A stretch of 64,000 nucleotides of DNA, from NCBI RefSeq assembly GCF_051262515.1, contig NZ_JBIMER010000010.1, positions 29,788 through 93,787 of the forward strand, given 5' to 3'. The notes under the pieces are model-generated. The model had not been told where the DNA came from, ran no database searches, and saw only the letters and a list, made by a program, of their open reading frames with translations. Shown here piece after piece: positions 35,997-44,348 of the stretch (within the stretch, counting starts at the first letter, position 1; every line of letters starts with the position of its first letter). This stretch comes from Arthrobacter_N sp051262515. GTDB taxonomy: Bacteria > Actinomycetota > Actinomycetes > Actinomycetales > Micrococcaceae. The translations under genes and the position numbers were made by a program.

Positions 35997-37104
35997 ATGA
36001 ACGACGCTTCGACCGCATCGCACGACGTCGATCTCGCCATCATCGGATCCGGGGGTGCCGCCTTCGCGGCCGCCATCCGCGCCACCGACCTCGGCCAGCG
36101 GGTGGCGCTGGTGGAGCGAGGCACCACCGGCGGAACCTGCGTGAACACCGGCTGCGTGCCCTCCAAGGCCCTCTTGGCCGCCGCGGAGGCCCGGCACGTT
36201 GCGCTGGACACGAACCGGTTCGCGGGCATCGAAACCACCGCGGGACCGGCCGACATGGCCGAGCTGGTCCGGGGGAAACAGTCGCTGGTGGACTCGCTGC
36301 GCGCCGGAAAATACGCCGACTTGATCGACGACTACGGCTGGGACCTCCATCGCGGACAGGCCGCCTTTGCCGGCACCCCGGAGGCGCCCGAAGTCCGGGT
36401 GACCGACGCCCGCGGCAACCACAGCATTCTCCGCGCGCGGCACTACCTCGTGGCGACCGGCGCGGCACCCTGGGCGCCGGACATCCCCGGGCTGAACGAC
36501 GTCGACTACCTCACCTCCACCACGGCGATGGACCTCGACGAGGTCCCGGAGTCGCTCGTGGTGGTCGGCGGCGGTTACGTGGCCTTGGAACAGGCGCAAC
36601 TGTTCGCGAGGCTCGGATCGAAAGTCACGATGCTGGTGCGCTCCCGGCTGGCCTCTGCGGAGGAGCAGGAGGCCTCCGACGCCCTGCTGGGGATTTTCGA
36701 AGACGAGGGAATCCGCGTCATCCACCGGGCATGATCGATTCGGTGCGCCGGGATGCGAACGGCGGCGGCGTCGTCGTCGGGGCCACCGGCGCCGGGATGT
36801 TCGTTGACTATTCGCACCTGCCGCGGGTGGTGTTCACGTCCCCCGGGCGCTGGTGAACCGTGACACGCGCGGCTTCGTCAAGATCGTCGCCGACGGCGAC
36901 AGCGGCCGGATCCTCGGCATCACGGCGGTGGCCGCCCACGCCGGGGAGATCGCCGCGGCCGGCGTGTACATCGTCTCGGCAGGGATGACCGTGGAACAGA
37001 TCGGGAACCTGTGGAGCCCCTACCTCACGATGGCCGAGGGCCTGAAGATCGCCGCGCAGTCCTTCCGGACGGACGTCGCGAGTCTGTCCTGCTGCGCCGC
37101 CTAA
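35997..37104 (+). pseudogene. merA: mercuric reductase remnant, frameshifted with internal deletions
   Basis: ATG 35997 follows GGAGG. The first 245 residues are good MerA: IIGSGGAAFAAAIRATDLG, the redox pair GTCVNTGCVPSK, and VVVGGGYVALEQAQLFARLG. The frame stops at 36734, then related sequence resumes in another frame (SVRRDANGGGVVVGATGAG), jumps across a large gap to VDYSHLPRVVFTSPG, then in a third frame continues PRALVNRDTRGFVKIVADGD to the true C-terminus ending LSCCAA, the metal-binding Cys pair. Roughly 100 residues, including part of the NAD and dimer regions, are gone. Not functional. Confidence 0.8.
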
Positions 37105-37159
37105 CGGCCAGGAACCACCCAACAGACCACCGGCGGTCGACGCCGGCAAGGATTAAGAT

Positions 37160-37419
37160 GCCGCATCCGCAGCAAGGAACTGGGCGCACTGAAGGAGCAG
37201 TTCGGCAAGGCCCCCAACATCCACGGCGGAATGGCGCACTCGCCACTCTCGGCCAAGGCCGCGGGTGAGGAGCAAACGGTTGCCGGCCGCGAGGGCAAGG
37301 TGGACTTGGGCCCGAAGCTCACCGAACTCTCCATCCACGTGAACCTGAACCTGTTCACCACCTACTTCAACCACATGGACCAGACGGATCTGGATCTGCC
37401 GGCGGCACCGGACCTGTAA
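37160..37419 (+). pseudogene. remnant of a carboxymuconolactone decarboxylase/AhpD-like protein
   Basis: The frame ending at 37419 reads KEQFGKAPNIHGGMAHSP near its start and NLNLFTTYFNHMDQTDLDLP then AAPDL at its end. Both resemble the beginning and end of AhpD-like (CMD family) proteins. The middle, with the Cys-x-x-Cys/His active site, is lacking and no start codon or ribosome site fits the first block. It looks like another internally deleted gene, directly after merA. Confidence 0.55.
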
Positions 37420-37530
37420 ATCCCCGTTGCCCGCCAAGGCAGGACGTACGATGACGGCAGGGGCCCGGCCGCGGGTCCCCGTCGCCCGTGCCGTATCCAA
37501 CCACGGACCCAGAGCAGGACGGTGTGATCG

Positions 37531-38541
37531 TTGAGTGCCGAATACCGCGAAACAACGGCAGGACTTGCCGAGATCGCGCACCACTTGCCGCCCCACTTCT
37601 TGGAGCGGTCCCTGCGCGCGGATGTGCTGGCCGGGCTGACGTCCATGCCCAAGACGCTGCCGCCCAAGTGGTTCTACGACGACCGCGGAAGCGAGCTGTT
37701 CGCACGCATCATGGAGCTGCCGGAGTATTACCCGACGCGTGCCGAACGCGAGATCCTGCAGTTGCACGCGGCAGAGATCGCCGCGGCCCATCCCGCCGAG
37801 ACCCTGATCGAGCTGGGCTCGGGGTCCTCGACGAAGACCCCCCTGTTGCTGTCGGCGCTGCAGGCCGCCGGCCCGTTGCGCCGGTACGTGCCGGTGGACG
37901 TCAGCGACGGCGCGCTGCTGGATGCAGGCGCCCGGCTGGCCACGCAGTTTCCGGCCTTGGAACTCAGGCCGGTGGCGGCCGACTTCGAGCACCAGTTGCA
38001 CGTCCTGCCCCGCGAGGGAAGCCGCATGGTGGCCTTCCTCGGAGGGACCATCGGCAACTTCGACCCGGAGCAGCGGGCCCGCTTCCTTGCCGGTGTCCAC
38101 GACCTGCTGGGCGCGGACGGCGGCTCCCTGCTGGTCGGCAGCGACCTGATCAAACCGGCCGAGGTGCTGGTTCCGGCCTACGACGATTCGGCGGGCGTCA
38201 CGGCCGACTTCAACAAGAACGTGCTGCGCGTGCTCAACCGCGAGCTGGGGGCCACCTTCGACGTGGACGCCTTCGAGCACGTGGCGCTGTGGCGAGCGGA
38301 GGAGGAACGGATCGAGATGCGGCTCCGTGCCACCTCGCCGCAGACCGTGCCGCTGCCGGGCGTCGGCGTGGAGGTGTCCTTCGCCGAGGGCGAGGAACTG
38401 CTGACGGAGATCTCCACGAAGTTCAGCCGCGAGGGCATTTCCGCGGAACTCCGCGACGCCGGCTTCCGGATCTCCGGCCAGTGGTTCGACCCCCTGGAGC
38501 GGTACGCGGTCACGCTCGCCGAAGCCGTGCCGGCGTCGTAG
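37531..38541 (+). CDS. egtD: L-histidine N(alpha)-methyltransferase
   Basis: A 336-residue SAM-dependent enzyme that trimethylates histidine to hercynine, the first step of ergothioneine synthesis. LPPKWFYDDRGSELFARIMELPEYY is the family signature near residue 50. LIELGSGSSTKTPLLLSAL is the SAM loop, and FLGGTIGNFDPEQR (about residue 170) is conserved in EgtD. The start is TTG 37531: in-frame GTG codons upstream meet a stop at once. It heads egtD-egtA-egtB-egtC. Confidence 0.95.
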   Translation: MSAEYRETTAGLAEIAHHLPPHFLERSLRADVLAGLTSMPKTLPPKWFYDDRGSELFARIMELPEYYPTRAEREILQLHAAEIAAAHPAETLIELGSGSSTKTPLLLSALQAAGPLRRYVPVDVSDGALLDAGARLATQFPALELRPVAADFEHQLHVLPREGSRMVAFLGGTIGNFDPEQRARFLAGVHDLLGADGGSLLVGSDLIKPAEVLVPAYDDSAGVTADFNKNVLRVLNRELGATFDVDAFEHVALWRAEEERIEMRLRATSPQTVPLPGVGVEVSFAEGEELLTEISTKFSREGISAELRDAGFRISGQWFDPLERYAVTLAEAVPAS

Positions 38542-38564
38542 GTTCAACGGAAGGAGGGCAGGCC

Positions 38565-39881
38565 GTGGCTTCCCTGGACGATGCAGAACAGGACCGGCGT
38601 CCACTCTCGGAGACGGATGCGGAGATCTACGTCGCATCGGTCTGTTTCAAGACCGGCCCGCCGGGCAAGATCGGCGTGGAAGTCGAGCGCACCGTCCACC
38701 GGCAAGGCAAGCCCGCGGACCCCGTCTCTGTGGCGCAGGTGCGCGACGCCGTGGAACCGGCGGGAGGCCGCCTTCCCGGCGGGGGACTCCTCACCTTCGA
38801 ACCGGGCGGGCAACTGGAAATCAGTTCGGCCTGCGCCGCGGACCTCCCGGGCGTCGTCGCGGCCACGCGCGGAGACCTGGACGACGCCGGGGATCTCCTG
38901 CGCCGCACCGGGCTGGAGTTCGGCGACCTGGCACTGGATGCCCTCCGCCCTCCCGTCCGCACCCTGGACCTTCCCCGCTACGCCGCCATGGAGCGGCAGT
39001 TCGATCTGGCCGGCCCGGCCGGCCGCACCATGATGTGCTCCACCGCCTCGCTCCAAGTGGCGCTCGACGCAGGCAACGAAGGCACGGGGCCCGACGGCGC
39101 CATTGCGCGCTGGCGCCACCTGCACGCCCTGGCCCCCGTACTCACCGCGATGTTCGCGAACTCGCCGTTCGTGCGCGGGGCGCCGAACGGGTGGGCCAGC
39201 AACCGGCAGGCCGCCTGGCTCGGGATCGATCCGACCCGCACCGACGCACCCCGGACGCTGGGCGAGGACCCCCGCGGGGACTGGGCCCGCTACGCGCTCG
39301 ACGCGAACGTGCTGTGCATCCGGCCACGGGACGACGACGACGCCTGGTCCGCGCCCACCGGTCTGACCATGCGCGGCTGGCTTCGCGGCCTGGGACCGCG
39401 GCCCGTTGAGCCGCGGGATCTCGAGTACCACCTCACGACGCTTTTCCCGCCCGTCCGTCCCCGCGGCTTCCTCGAACTGAGGGTGATTGACGCGCAGGCC
39501 GGCGGGGACTGGGAAGTCGCAACCGCCGTCGTCGCGGCGTTGGTGGAGGACCCGCGGGCGGTGGCCGCGTCGGCCGAGGCGTGCCGCGCGGTTCCGGCCG
39601 AGGACGCCACCGCTCTGGCCGCCGCCCGGGAGGGATTGACGCGGCCGAGGCTGGCCCGCGCGGCGATGCTCTGTGCCGAGGCCGCCTTAGGGGCGCTGCC
39701 GCGTCTCGGGGCCGATGCGGCCACGCAATCCCGCGTGGGGGCCTTCATCGAGCGTCTGACCAGCCGGGGCCGCAGCCCCGCCGATGCGGCCGCCGAACAC
39801 TGGCGGCTTACCGGCCGCATCGAAGCCTTCGATACGGAACATCCCTTCGACAGCGTAAGGAGCGGCCATGCAGGCATCTGA
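38565..39881 (+). CDS. egtA: glutamate-cysteine ligase EgtA
   Basis: A 438-residue glutamate-cysteine ligase of the EgtA type, making gamma-glutamylcysteine for ergothioneine synthesis. GPPGKIGVEVERTVHR is the Glu-binding start, GGRLPGGGLLTFEPGGQLEIS the ATP/Mg block, and MMCSTASLQVALDAGNEG and FLELRVIDAQ are conserved. GTG 38565 is preceded by AAGGAGG. It lies 23 bases after egtD, and the egtB start lies inside its end (14-base overlap). The open frame extends upstream to 37488, but that is a shadow of egtD. Confidence 0.92.
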   Translation: MASLDDAEQDRRPLSETDAEIYVASVCFKTGPPGKIGVEVERTVHRQGKPADPVSVAQVRDAVEPAGGRLPGGGLLTFEPGGQLEISSACAADLPGVVAATRGDLDDAGDLLRRTGLEFGDLALDALRPPVRTLDLPRYAAMERQFDLAGPAGRTMMCSTASLQVALDAGNEGTGPDGAIARWRHLHALAPVLTAMFANSPFVRGAPNGWASNRQAAWLGIDPTRTDAPRTLGEDPRGDWARYALDANVLCIRPRDDDDAWSAPTGLTMRGWLRGLGPRPVEPRDLEYHLTTLFPPVRPRGFLELRVIDAQAGGDWEVATAVVAALVEDPRAVAASAEACRAVPAEDATALAAAREGLTRPRLARAAMLCAEAALGALPRLGADAATQSRVGAFIERLTSRGRSPADAAAEHWRLTGRIEAFDTEHPFDSVRSGHAGI

Positions 39882-41247
39882 CGCCACACCATCCGCCACG
39901 CCCGATCCCGCAGCGGTTCCCGCCCCGGCGGAGCTCAGGAACGAACTGGCGAGGCGCCTGGAGCGATCGCGGGCCCGCACTCTGGCGCTGACCGACTACG
40001 ACGACGGAGAGCTCGTCAAGCAGCATTCGCCCCTGATGTCGCCGCTGGTCTGGGACCTGGCGCACGTCGGCAGCCAAGAGGAGCTGTGGCTGGTGCGCGA
40101 CGTCGGCGGGCGGCCGCCGCTGCGCGGCGACATCGACGAGATGTACGACGCCTTCCAGCATCCGCGCAGCACCCGCCCAACCCTGCCGCTGCTGTCTCCG
40201 GACGAATCCCGGCGGTATCTCGCCGAGGTGCGGGACAAGGCCCTGGACATCCTCGACCGGACCCCGCTGGAGGGCACACCGCTGCTGGAGAACGGGTTCG
40301 CGTTCGGCATGATCGTCCAGCACGAGCAGCAGCACGCCGAGACGATGCTCGCGACCCATCAGCTCCGCGACGGGGACCGGATCCTGCCCGAGACCCCTTT
40401 GCCGGACACCCGCGGCACGGCGTCCCTGCGGTCGGAGGCCCGGCCGCCGGAGGCGCTGGTGCCGGGCGGTTCGTTCGACATGGGCACTTCGGTGGAGCCG
40501 TGGGCGCTGGACAACGAGCGTCCCGCGCACGCCGTGGAGGTTCCGGCCTACTGGATCGACACGGCGCCCGTGACCAACGGCATGTACCTGCGCTTCATGG
40601 GGGCCGGCGGCTACACGAACCCCTCCTGGTGGCACGCCGATGGCTGGCGGCACGTCAAGGAAGCCGGCCTCGGCGCCCCGAAATACTGGCACCGGTCCGA
40701 CGGCGAGTGGCTGCGGACGCGGTTCGGCGCCGTAGAGCCCGTCCCCGTCGACGAGCCCGTCCAACACGTCTGCTGGTACGAGGCGGACGCCTACGCCCGC
40801 TGGGCCGGGCGCCGGCTGCCCACGGAAGCCGAGTGGGAGAAGGCCGCGCGCTTCGACCCCGCGAGCGGGCGGTCCCGCAGATACCCCTGGGGCGACGCCG
40901 ATCCGGCGCCCGGGCAGGCGAACCTGGGTGGATCCGCGCTGCGGCCCGCACCGGCCGGTTCCTATCCGCAGGGTGCGTCCGCGCTGGGCGTCCGGCAAAT
41001 GGTGGGCGACGTCTGGGAGTGGACCGCCAGCGACTTCGGCCCCTATCCCGGTTTCAGGGCCTTTCCGTACGCGGAGTACAGCGAGGTGTTCTTCGGTTCG
41101 GACCACAAGGTGCTCCGCGGAGGCGCCTGGGCCACGGACCCGGCCGCCAGCCGTGCCACCTTCCGCAACTGGGACTATCCGATCCGCCGCCAGATTTTCG
41201 CCGGGTTCCGCACCGCGCGCGACGCCGGCCAGGAACAGGTGGCCTAG
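39868..41247 (+). CDS. egtB: hercynine oxygenase EgtB (sulfoxide synthase)
   Basis: A 459-residue non-haem iron enzyme joining gamma-glutamylcysteine to hercynine with oxygen. The DinB-like N-terminal half supplies the iron histidines: SPLVWDLAHVGSQEELWLVR (about residue 50-70) and QHEQQHAETM (about 150). The C-terminal half is a formylglycine-generating-enzyme/sulfatase-modifying domain (VPGGSFDMGTSVEPWALDNE, RLPTEAEWEKAARFD, LGVRQMVGDVWEWTASDF, KVLRGGAWATDPA). All metal residues are present. It overlaps egtA by 14 bases. Confidence 0.95.
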   Translation: MQASDATPSATPDPAAVPAPAELRNELARRLERSRARTLALTDYDDGELVKQHSPLMSPLVWDLAHVGSQEELWLVRDVGGRPPLRGDIDEMYDAFQHPRSTRPTLPLLSPDESRRYLAEVRDKALDILDRTPLEGTPLLENGFAFGMIVQHEQQHAETMLATHQLRDGDRILPETPLPDTRGTASLRSEARPPEALVPGGSFDMGTSVEPWALDNERPAHAVEVPAYWIDTAPVTNGMYLRFMGAGGYTNPSWWHADGWRHVKEAGLGAPKYWHRSDGEWLRTRFGAVEPVPVDEPVQHVCWYEADAYARWAGRRLPTEAEWEKAARFDPASGRSRRYPWGDADPAPGQANLGGSALRPAPAGSYPQGASALGVRQMVGDVWEWTASDFGPYPGFRAFPYAEYSEVFFGSDHKVLRGGAWATDPAASRATFRNWDYPIRRQIFAGFRTARDAGQEQVA

Positions 41248-41249
41248 CC

Positions 41250-41999
41250 ATGTGCAGGCACCTGGCTTTCCTCGGCCCCTCAACGTCCCTGGCCGACGTC
41301 GTGCTGGCGCCGGAGCACGGGCTGCTGAAACAGTCGTGGGCTCCGCGGATGCAGAGGTTCGGGACCGTCAACGCCGACGGATTCGGGGTGGGCTGGTACG
41401 CGGACGGGGACCCGCGGCCCGCCCGCTACCGGCGGGCGGTGCCGATGTGGGCGGATCCGTCCTTCGCCGACGTCGCCCGGGTCACCAGGACGACGGCGGT
41501 GCTCGCCGCGGTGCGCTCCGCCACCGTCGGGACGACGCAGGACGAGTCCGCGTCGGCACCCTATGCCGACGGGCCGTGGCTGTTCAGCCACAACGGCCGC
41601 ATCGAGGGGTGGCCCTCGGAGGTCGAGGCGATCGCGTCGGAGATTCCCGCGGCCCGCCTCCTGGGGTTGGAGGCCCAGGTGGATTCCGCCCTGGTCTGGG
41701 CCCTGGTGCTTGAGGCGTTGGCCGCCGGTCAACCCCCGGAGGCGGCCCTGGCCGGGGCCGCCTCGAAGGTGCTGGAACATGCGCCCGCGCGCCTGAACCT
41801 GTTGCTTACCGACGGGCGGAGCATCGCGGCGACCGCCGTCGGGGACACCCTCTTCTGGCGCTCGGGCGGGACCGGCACCACGGTGGCGAGCGAACCCACC
41901 GACGACGGACCCGGTTGGCACCCCGTCCCGGAGAACTCGGTGCTCACCGCAACGGACGACCGGGTGGACGTGCGTCCGCTGGAGTTTGTGCGGTCTTGA
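41250..41999 (+). CDS. egtC: gamma-glutamyl-hercynylcysteine sulfoxide amidohydrolase EgtC
   Basis: A 249-residue class II glutamine amidotransferase-fold hydrolase. It begins MCRHLAFLGP with Cys2 as the N-terminal nucleophile after Met removal. NADGFGVGWYADGD and WLFSHNGRIEGWP are the conserved glutaminase blocks. It removes the glutamyl group in ergothioneine synthesis. It starts two bases after the egtB stop. No EgtE (the PLP C-S lyase of the last step) follows: the next gene is convergent, so that step must be encoded elsewhere or by another lyase. Confidence 0.94.
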   Translation: MCRHLAFLGPSTSLADVVLAPEHGLLKQSWAPRMQRFGTVNADGFGVGWYADGDPRPARYRRAVPMWADPSFADVARVTRTTAVLAAVRSATVGTTQDESASAPYADGPWLFSHNGRIEGWPSEVEAIASEIPAARLLGLEAQVDSALVWALVLEALAAGQPPEAALAGAASKVLEHAPARLNLLLTDGRSIAATAVGDTLFWRSGGTGTTVASEPTDDGPGWHPVPENSVLTATDDRVDVRPLEFVRS

Positions 42000-42008
42000 G
42001 CCGGCGCC

Positions 42009-42740
42009 CTATTTCTTGGTGCGCCGGCTTCCGCCGTGCCAGTCCTCCTGCGTTCCGACCTCGTCGGGGTCCACGCCGAGGCCCCGCAGCTGGGGCAACT
42101 CGCGCAGGCTGCGCTTCAGTTCCGCGAAGCCGGGGAACCGGGCCAAGCCAACCACGTGGTCCCAGAGTTCGGCGGCCTCGTCCTCCCGGGGCAGCCTGCT
42201 GATCACCGGGCCGAAGAACGCCACGCCCTCCGGGGGCTGGAAGTGGATGATCGGCGTCCCCACGTCCTTCCCGGTGAGGCCGAGCGCCTCCTCGGTCTCG
42301 GCGGCGAGCACCGCGTCCAACGACTCGTCCTCCAGCGCGTCGGCCAGCGAGGCGGGAAGGCCGGCCTCGGCCAGCGCGGGTTTCAGGAATTCGCGCGTGC
42401 CGCGGCGGTCCAGGCCGGACGCCTCGATCCCATCCGCGGGTTCGGAGTCGAAGATGCGTCCGCCCAGTGCGGCGTACAGCCGGGCCACCGCGTCCGGCCC
42501 TTGGTCCTCGCGTGCGCGCGCGGCCACCCGGAGCAGGCGCAGGCCGGCGGTGTGTCCGGCCTCGTATTCCGCCGGGAAGTGCGAGGCGTAGTCGATGTCC
42601 CTGTTGATGATCCGCAGCGAGATGAACTTCCACTGGACGCTGTAGTCCCGCTGTTCCTGGACCATCCGCACCCATTTGCTGGTCATCCACGCGAACGGGC
42701 ACACGGGGTCGAAGTAGAAGTTGATGTCCGCCTGTTTCAT
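42009..42740 (-). CDS. DsbA-like, mycothiol-dependent nitroreductase Rv2466c family
   Basis: A 243-residue thioredoxin-fold protein. INFYFDPVCPFAWMTSKWV starts the fold; VGTPIIHFQPPEGVAFFGPV and ISRLPREDEAAELWDHVVG match Mycobacterium Rv2466c, which uses mycothiol. Rv2466c has a CPWC active site, but here it is CPFA, so the second, resolving Cys is absent (Cys14 alone remains). A one-Cys mechanism with mycothiol as partner is possible. It is convergent to egtC with nine bases between the stops, placing two thiol-redox functions side by side. Confidence 0.85.
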   Translation of the reverse strand: MKQADINFYFDPVCPFAWMTSKWVRMVQEQRDYSVQWKFISLRIINRDIDYASHFPAEYEAGHTAGLRLLRVAARAREDQGPDAVARLYAALGGRIFDSEPADGIEASGLDRRGTREFLKPALAEAGLPASLADALEDESLDAVLAAETEEALGLTGKDVGTPIIHFQPPEGVAFFGPVISRLPREDEAAELWDHVVGLARFPGFAELKRSLRELPQLRGLGVDPDEVGTQEDWHGGSRRTKK

Positions 42741-42853
42741 GCGTCGGTCCCCGGCTTTTCTCGGTTGGTCATGGGTTGCCTCCCCACCCTCGCCGCGGGA
42801 GGCCGCGGTGTCAACGAATCCCGGAAACGGGCATCGAGGACCCGGCACCGCCA

Positions 42854-43708
42854 CTAGCGGACCGCCGCGTACCAGATGAGCAGCATGGTCACGAGGAATC
42901 CCGTGAGGTAGTTGAGCCAGAGGAACCGCCGCCAGCCGGCGTTCGCCGCGGGAGACCCGGCGTCGTCGAGCCGCGCGAACGGCAGCACGTTCGCCAGATA
43001 CGGCAGGGCGAGCAGCGCCGCCAGCGGTCCCGGCCACTGCGTCCCCAGCATCAGCAGGCCCGCGGCCGCATACGCCCCCGCCGCGGCCAGCACGGTCCGG
43101 CGCGCGCCCAGCACGGTGCCGATGGAGCCGATCCCGGCCTCGCGGTCCGGCACGATGTCCTGCACCGCACCGAACGCGTGGCTGGCCATGCCCCACAGGA
43201 AGTACGCCGCCAGCAGGCACCACAGGCCCGGCGTGTAGTGCGCGCCGGCCACCGCCAGGCCGTATGCGGCGGGGGAGACGAAGTGCGTGCTGGAGGTGGC
43301 GGAGTCCAGGAAGGGCCGCTCCTTGAAGCGCAGCCCCGGGGCGCTGTACGCGTAGACGGCGAACAGGCTCGCCAGCAGGACCAGGTTCGCGGTCCACGAG
43401 CCCACCAGCGCCAACACCGCCACGAACGGCACGACGGCGACCGCCGACGCCCACAGGATGGTCCGGTGCCGCGAACGGTCCACGACGGCGCCCTCCGCGC
43501 CGCCCTTGCGCGGGTTGCGGAGATCCGACTCGTAGTCGAACACGTCGTTCACGCCGTACATCGCCAGGTTGTACGGGAGCAGGAAGAACACCGTGCCGAG
43601 GACCAGGATCCAGTCGATCCCGCCGGTGGCCAGCAGGTAGGCGGCCGCGAACGGGTATGCGGTGTTGACCCAGGACACGGGGCGCGAGGTCGCGATGAGG
43701 TCCCTCAC
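42854..43708 (-). CDS. crtEb: lycopene elongase (UbiA prenyltransferase)
   Basis: A 284-residue membrane prenyltransferase with about eight hydrophobic segments. NDVFDYESD (about residue 55) and DIVPDREAG (about 175) are the two Asp-rich prenyl-diphosphate/Mg sites. In Corynebacterium and Micrococcus this family adds two C5 units to lycopene (C40), giving the acyclic C50 flavuxanthin. It is last in the carotenoid operon; the GTG 43708 start overlaps the crtYf stop. Confidence 0.93.
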   Translation of the reverse strand: MRDLIATSRPVSWVNTAYPFAAAYLLATGGIDWILVLGTVFFLLPYNLAMYGVNDVFDYESDLRNPRKGGAEGAVVDRSRHRTILWASAVAVVPFVAVLALVGSWTANLVLLASLFAVYAYSAPGLRFKERPFLDSATSSTHFVSPAAYGLAVAGAHYTPGLWCLLAAYFLWGMASHAFGAVQDIVPDREAGIGSIGTVLGARRTVLAAAGAYAAAGLLMLGTQWPGPLAALLALPYLANVLPFARLDDAGSPAANAGWRRFLWLNYLTGFLVTMLLIWYAAVR

Positions 43709-44019
43709 CGGTCGGCCCCGTCCCGGGGCGCGAGCAGCATCCACAGCGCCGGCAGCAGGATCGCGGCGCCGAGCGGGTAGGCGAAGTCCTCGATCGGCGC
43801 CAGGCCGATGCGGATCCCGGTGAGCGCGTCGCCGCCGTAGTCGAACAGGCCGGAGGCGATCATCACGTTGTCGAACACGGCGGTGAGCGCGAAGAGCGCA
43901 CCCACGGACAGTGCGACGGCGGCCGGCGCCCCGCGGCGGATCCGCCGGGCCGCCCAGGCGGCGATCCACGCAAGCGCGGCGAGGCCGAGGAACACGGAGT
44001 TGAGCGCCAGGAACGTCAC
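43705..44019 (-). CDS. crtYf: C50 carotenoid epsilon-cyclase subunit CrtYf
   Basis: A 104-residue protein with three hydrophobic segments and the PxE(D/E) motif in LAPIEDFAYPLGAA, typical of the heterodimeric lycopene-cyclase domain. With CrtYe it cyclises flavuxanthin to decaprenoxanthin or a related C50 pigment. GTG 44019 overlaps the crtYe stop. Subunit names follow the gene order of Corynebacterium glutamicum; ring type (epsilon, beta or gamma) cannot be read from sequence alone. Confidence 0.9.
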   Translation of the reverse strand: MTFLALNSVFLGLAALAWIAAWAARRIRRGAPAAVALSVGALFALTAVFDNVMIASGLFDYGGDALTGIRIGLAPIEDFAYPLGAAILLPALWMLLAPRDGADR

Positions 44020-44348
44020 GGTCGGGCCTCCCGTCCCGCGTCGCGGTGCCGGAGCCAGGCCAGCGCTCCGGCAAAGAGGATCATGGTCTGGTAGCAGAGG
44101 AAGGCCAGGAAGAACGCCTCCTCCAGCGGGAACTGCTCGCCGAGCATGATCCCCGTCATCAGCGGGGAGTCGCGGTGCAGGAAGATCCCCTCGGCGATCG
44201 CCCACACGTCCCACGCGGAGAAGTAGGCGACGCCCGCGGCCATGACCACCGCGGCCCGCCCGGGCCGGTGGAAGAAGAACAGGCGGAAGCGGGCATCGAG
44301 CAGCGCCATGCACCCCAGCAGCGCGACGAGCACCAGAAGATAGATCAT
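44016..44348 (-). CDS. crtYe: C50 carotenoid epsilon-cyclase subunit CrtYe
   Basis: A 110-residue partner of CrtYf with three hydrophobic segments. LLDARFRLFFFHRP near the start and EQFPLEEAFFLAFLCYQTM with the PxEE motif are conserved in the family. ATG 44348 overlaps the crtI stop (ATGA). The two short proteins correspond to the two halves of fused CrtYcd-type cyclases. Confidence 0.9.
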   Translation of the reverse strand: MIYLLVLVALLGCMALLDARFRLFFFHRPGRAAVVMAAGVAYFSAWDVWAIAEGIFLHRDSPLMTGIMLGEQFPLEEAFFLAFLCYQTMILFAGALAWLRHRDAGREARP

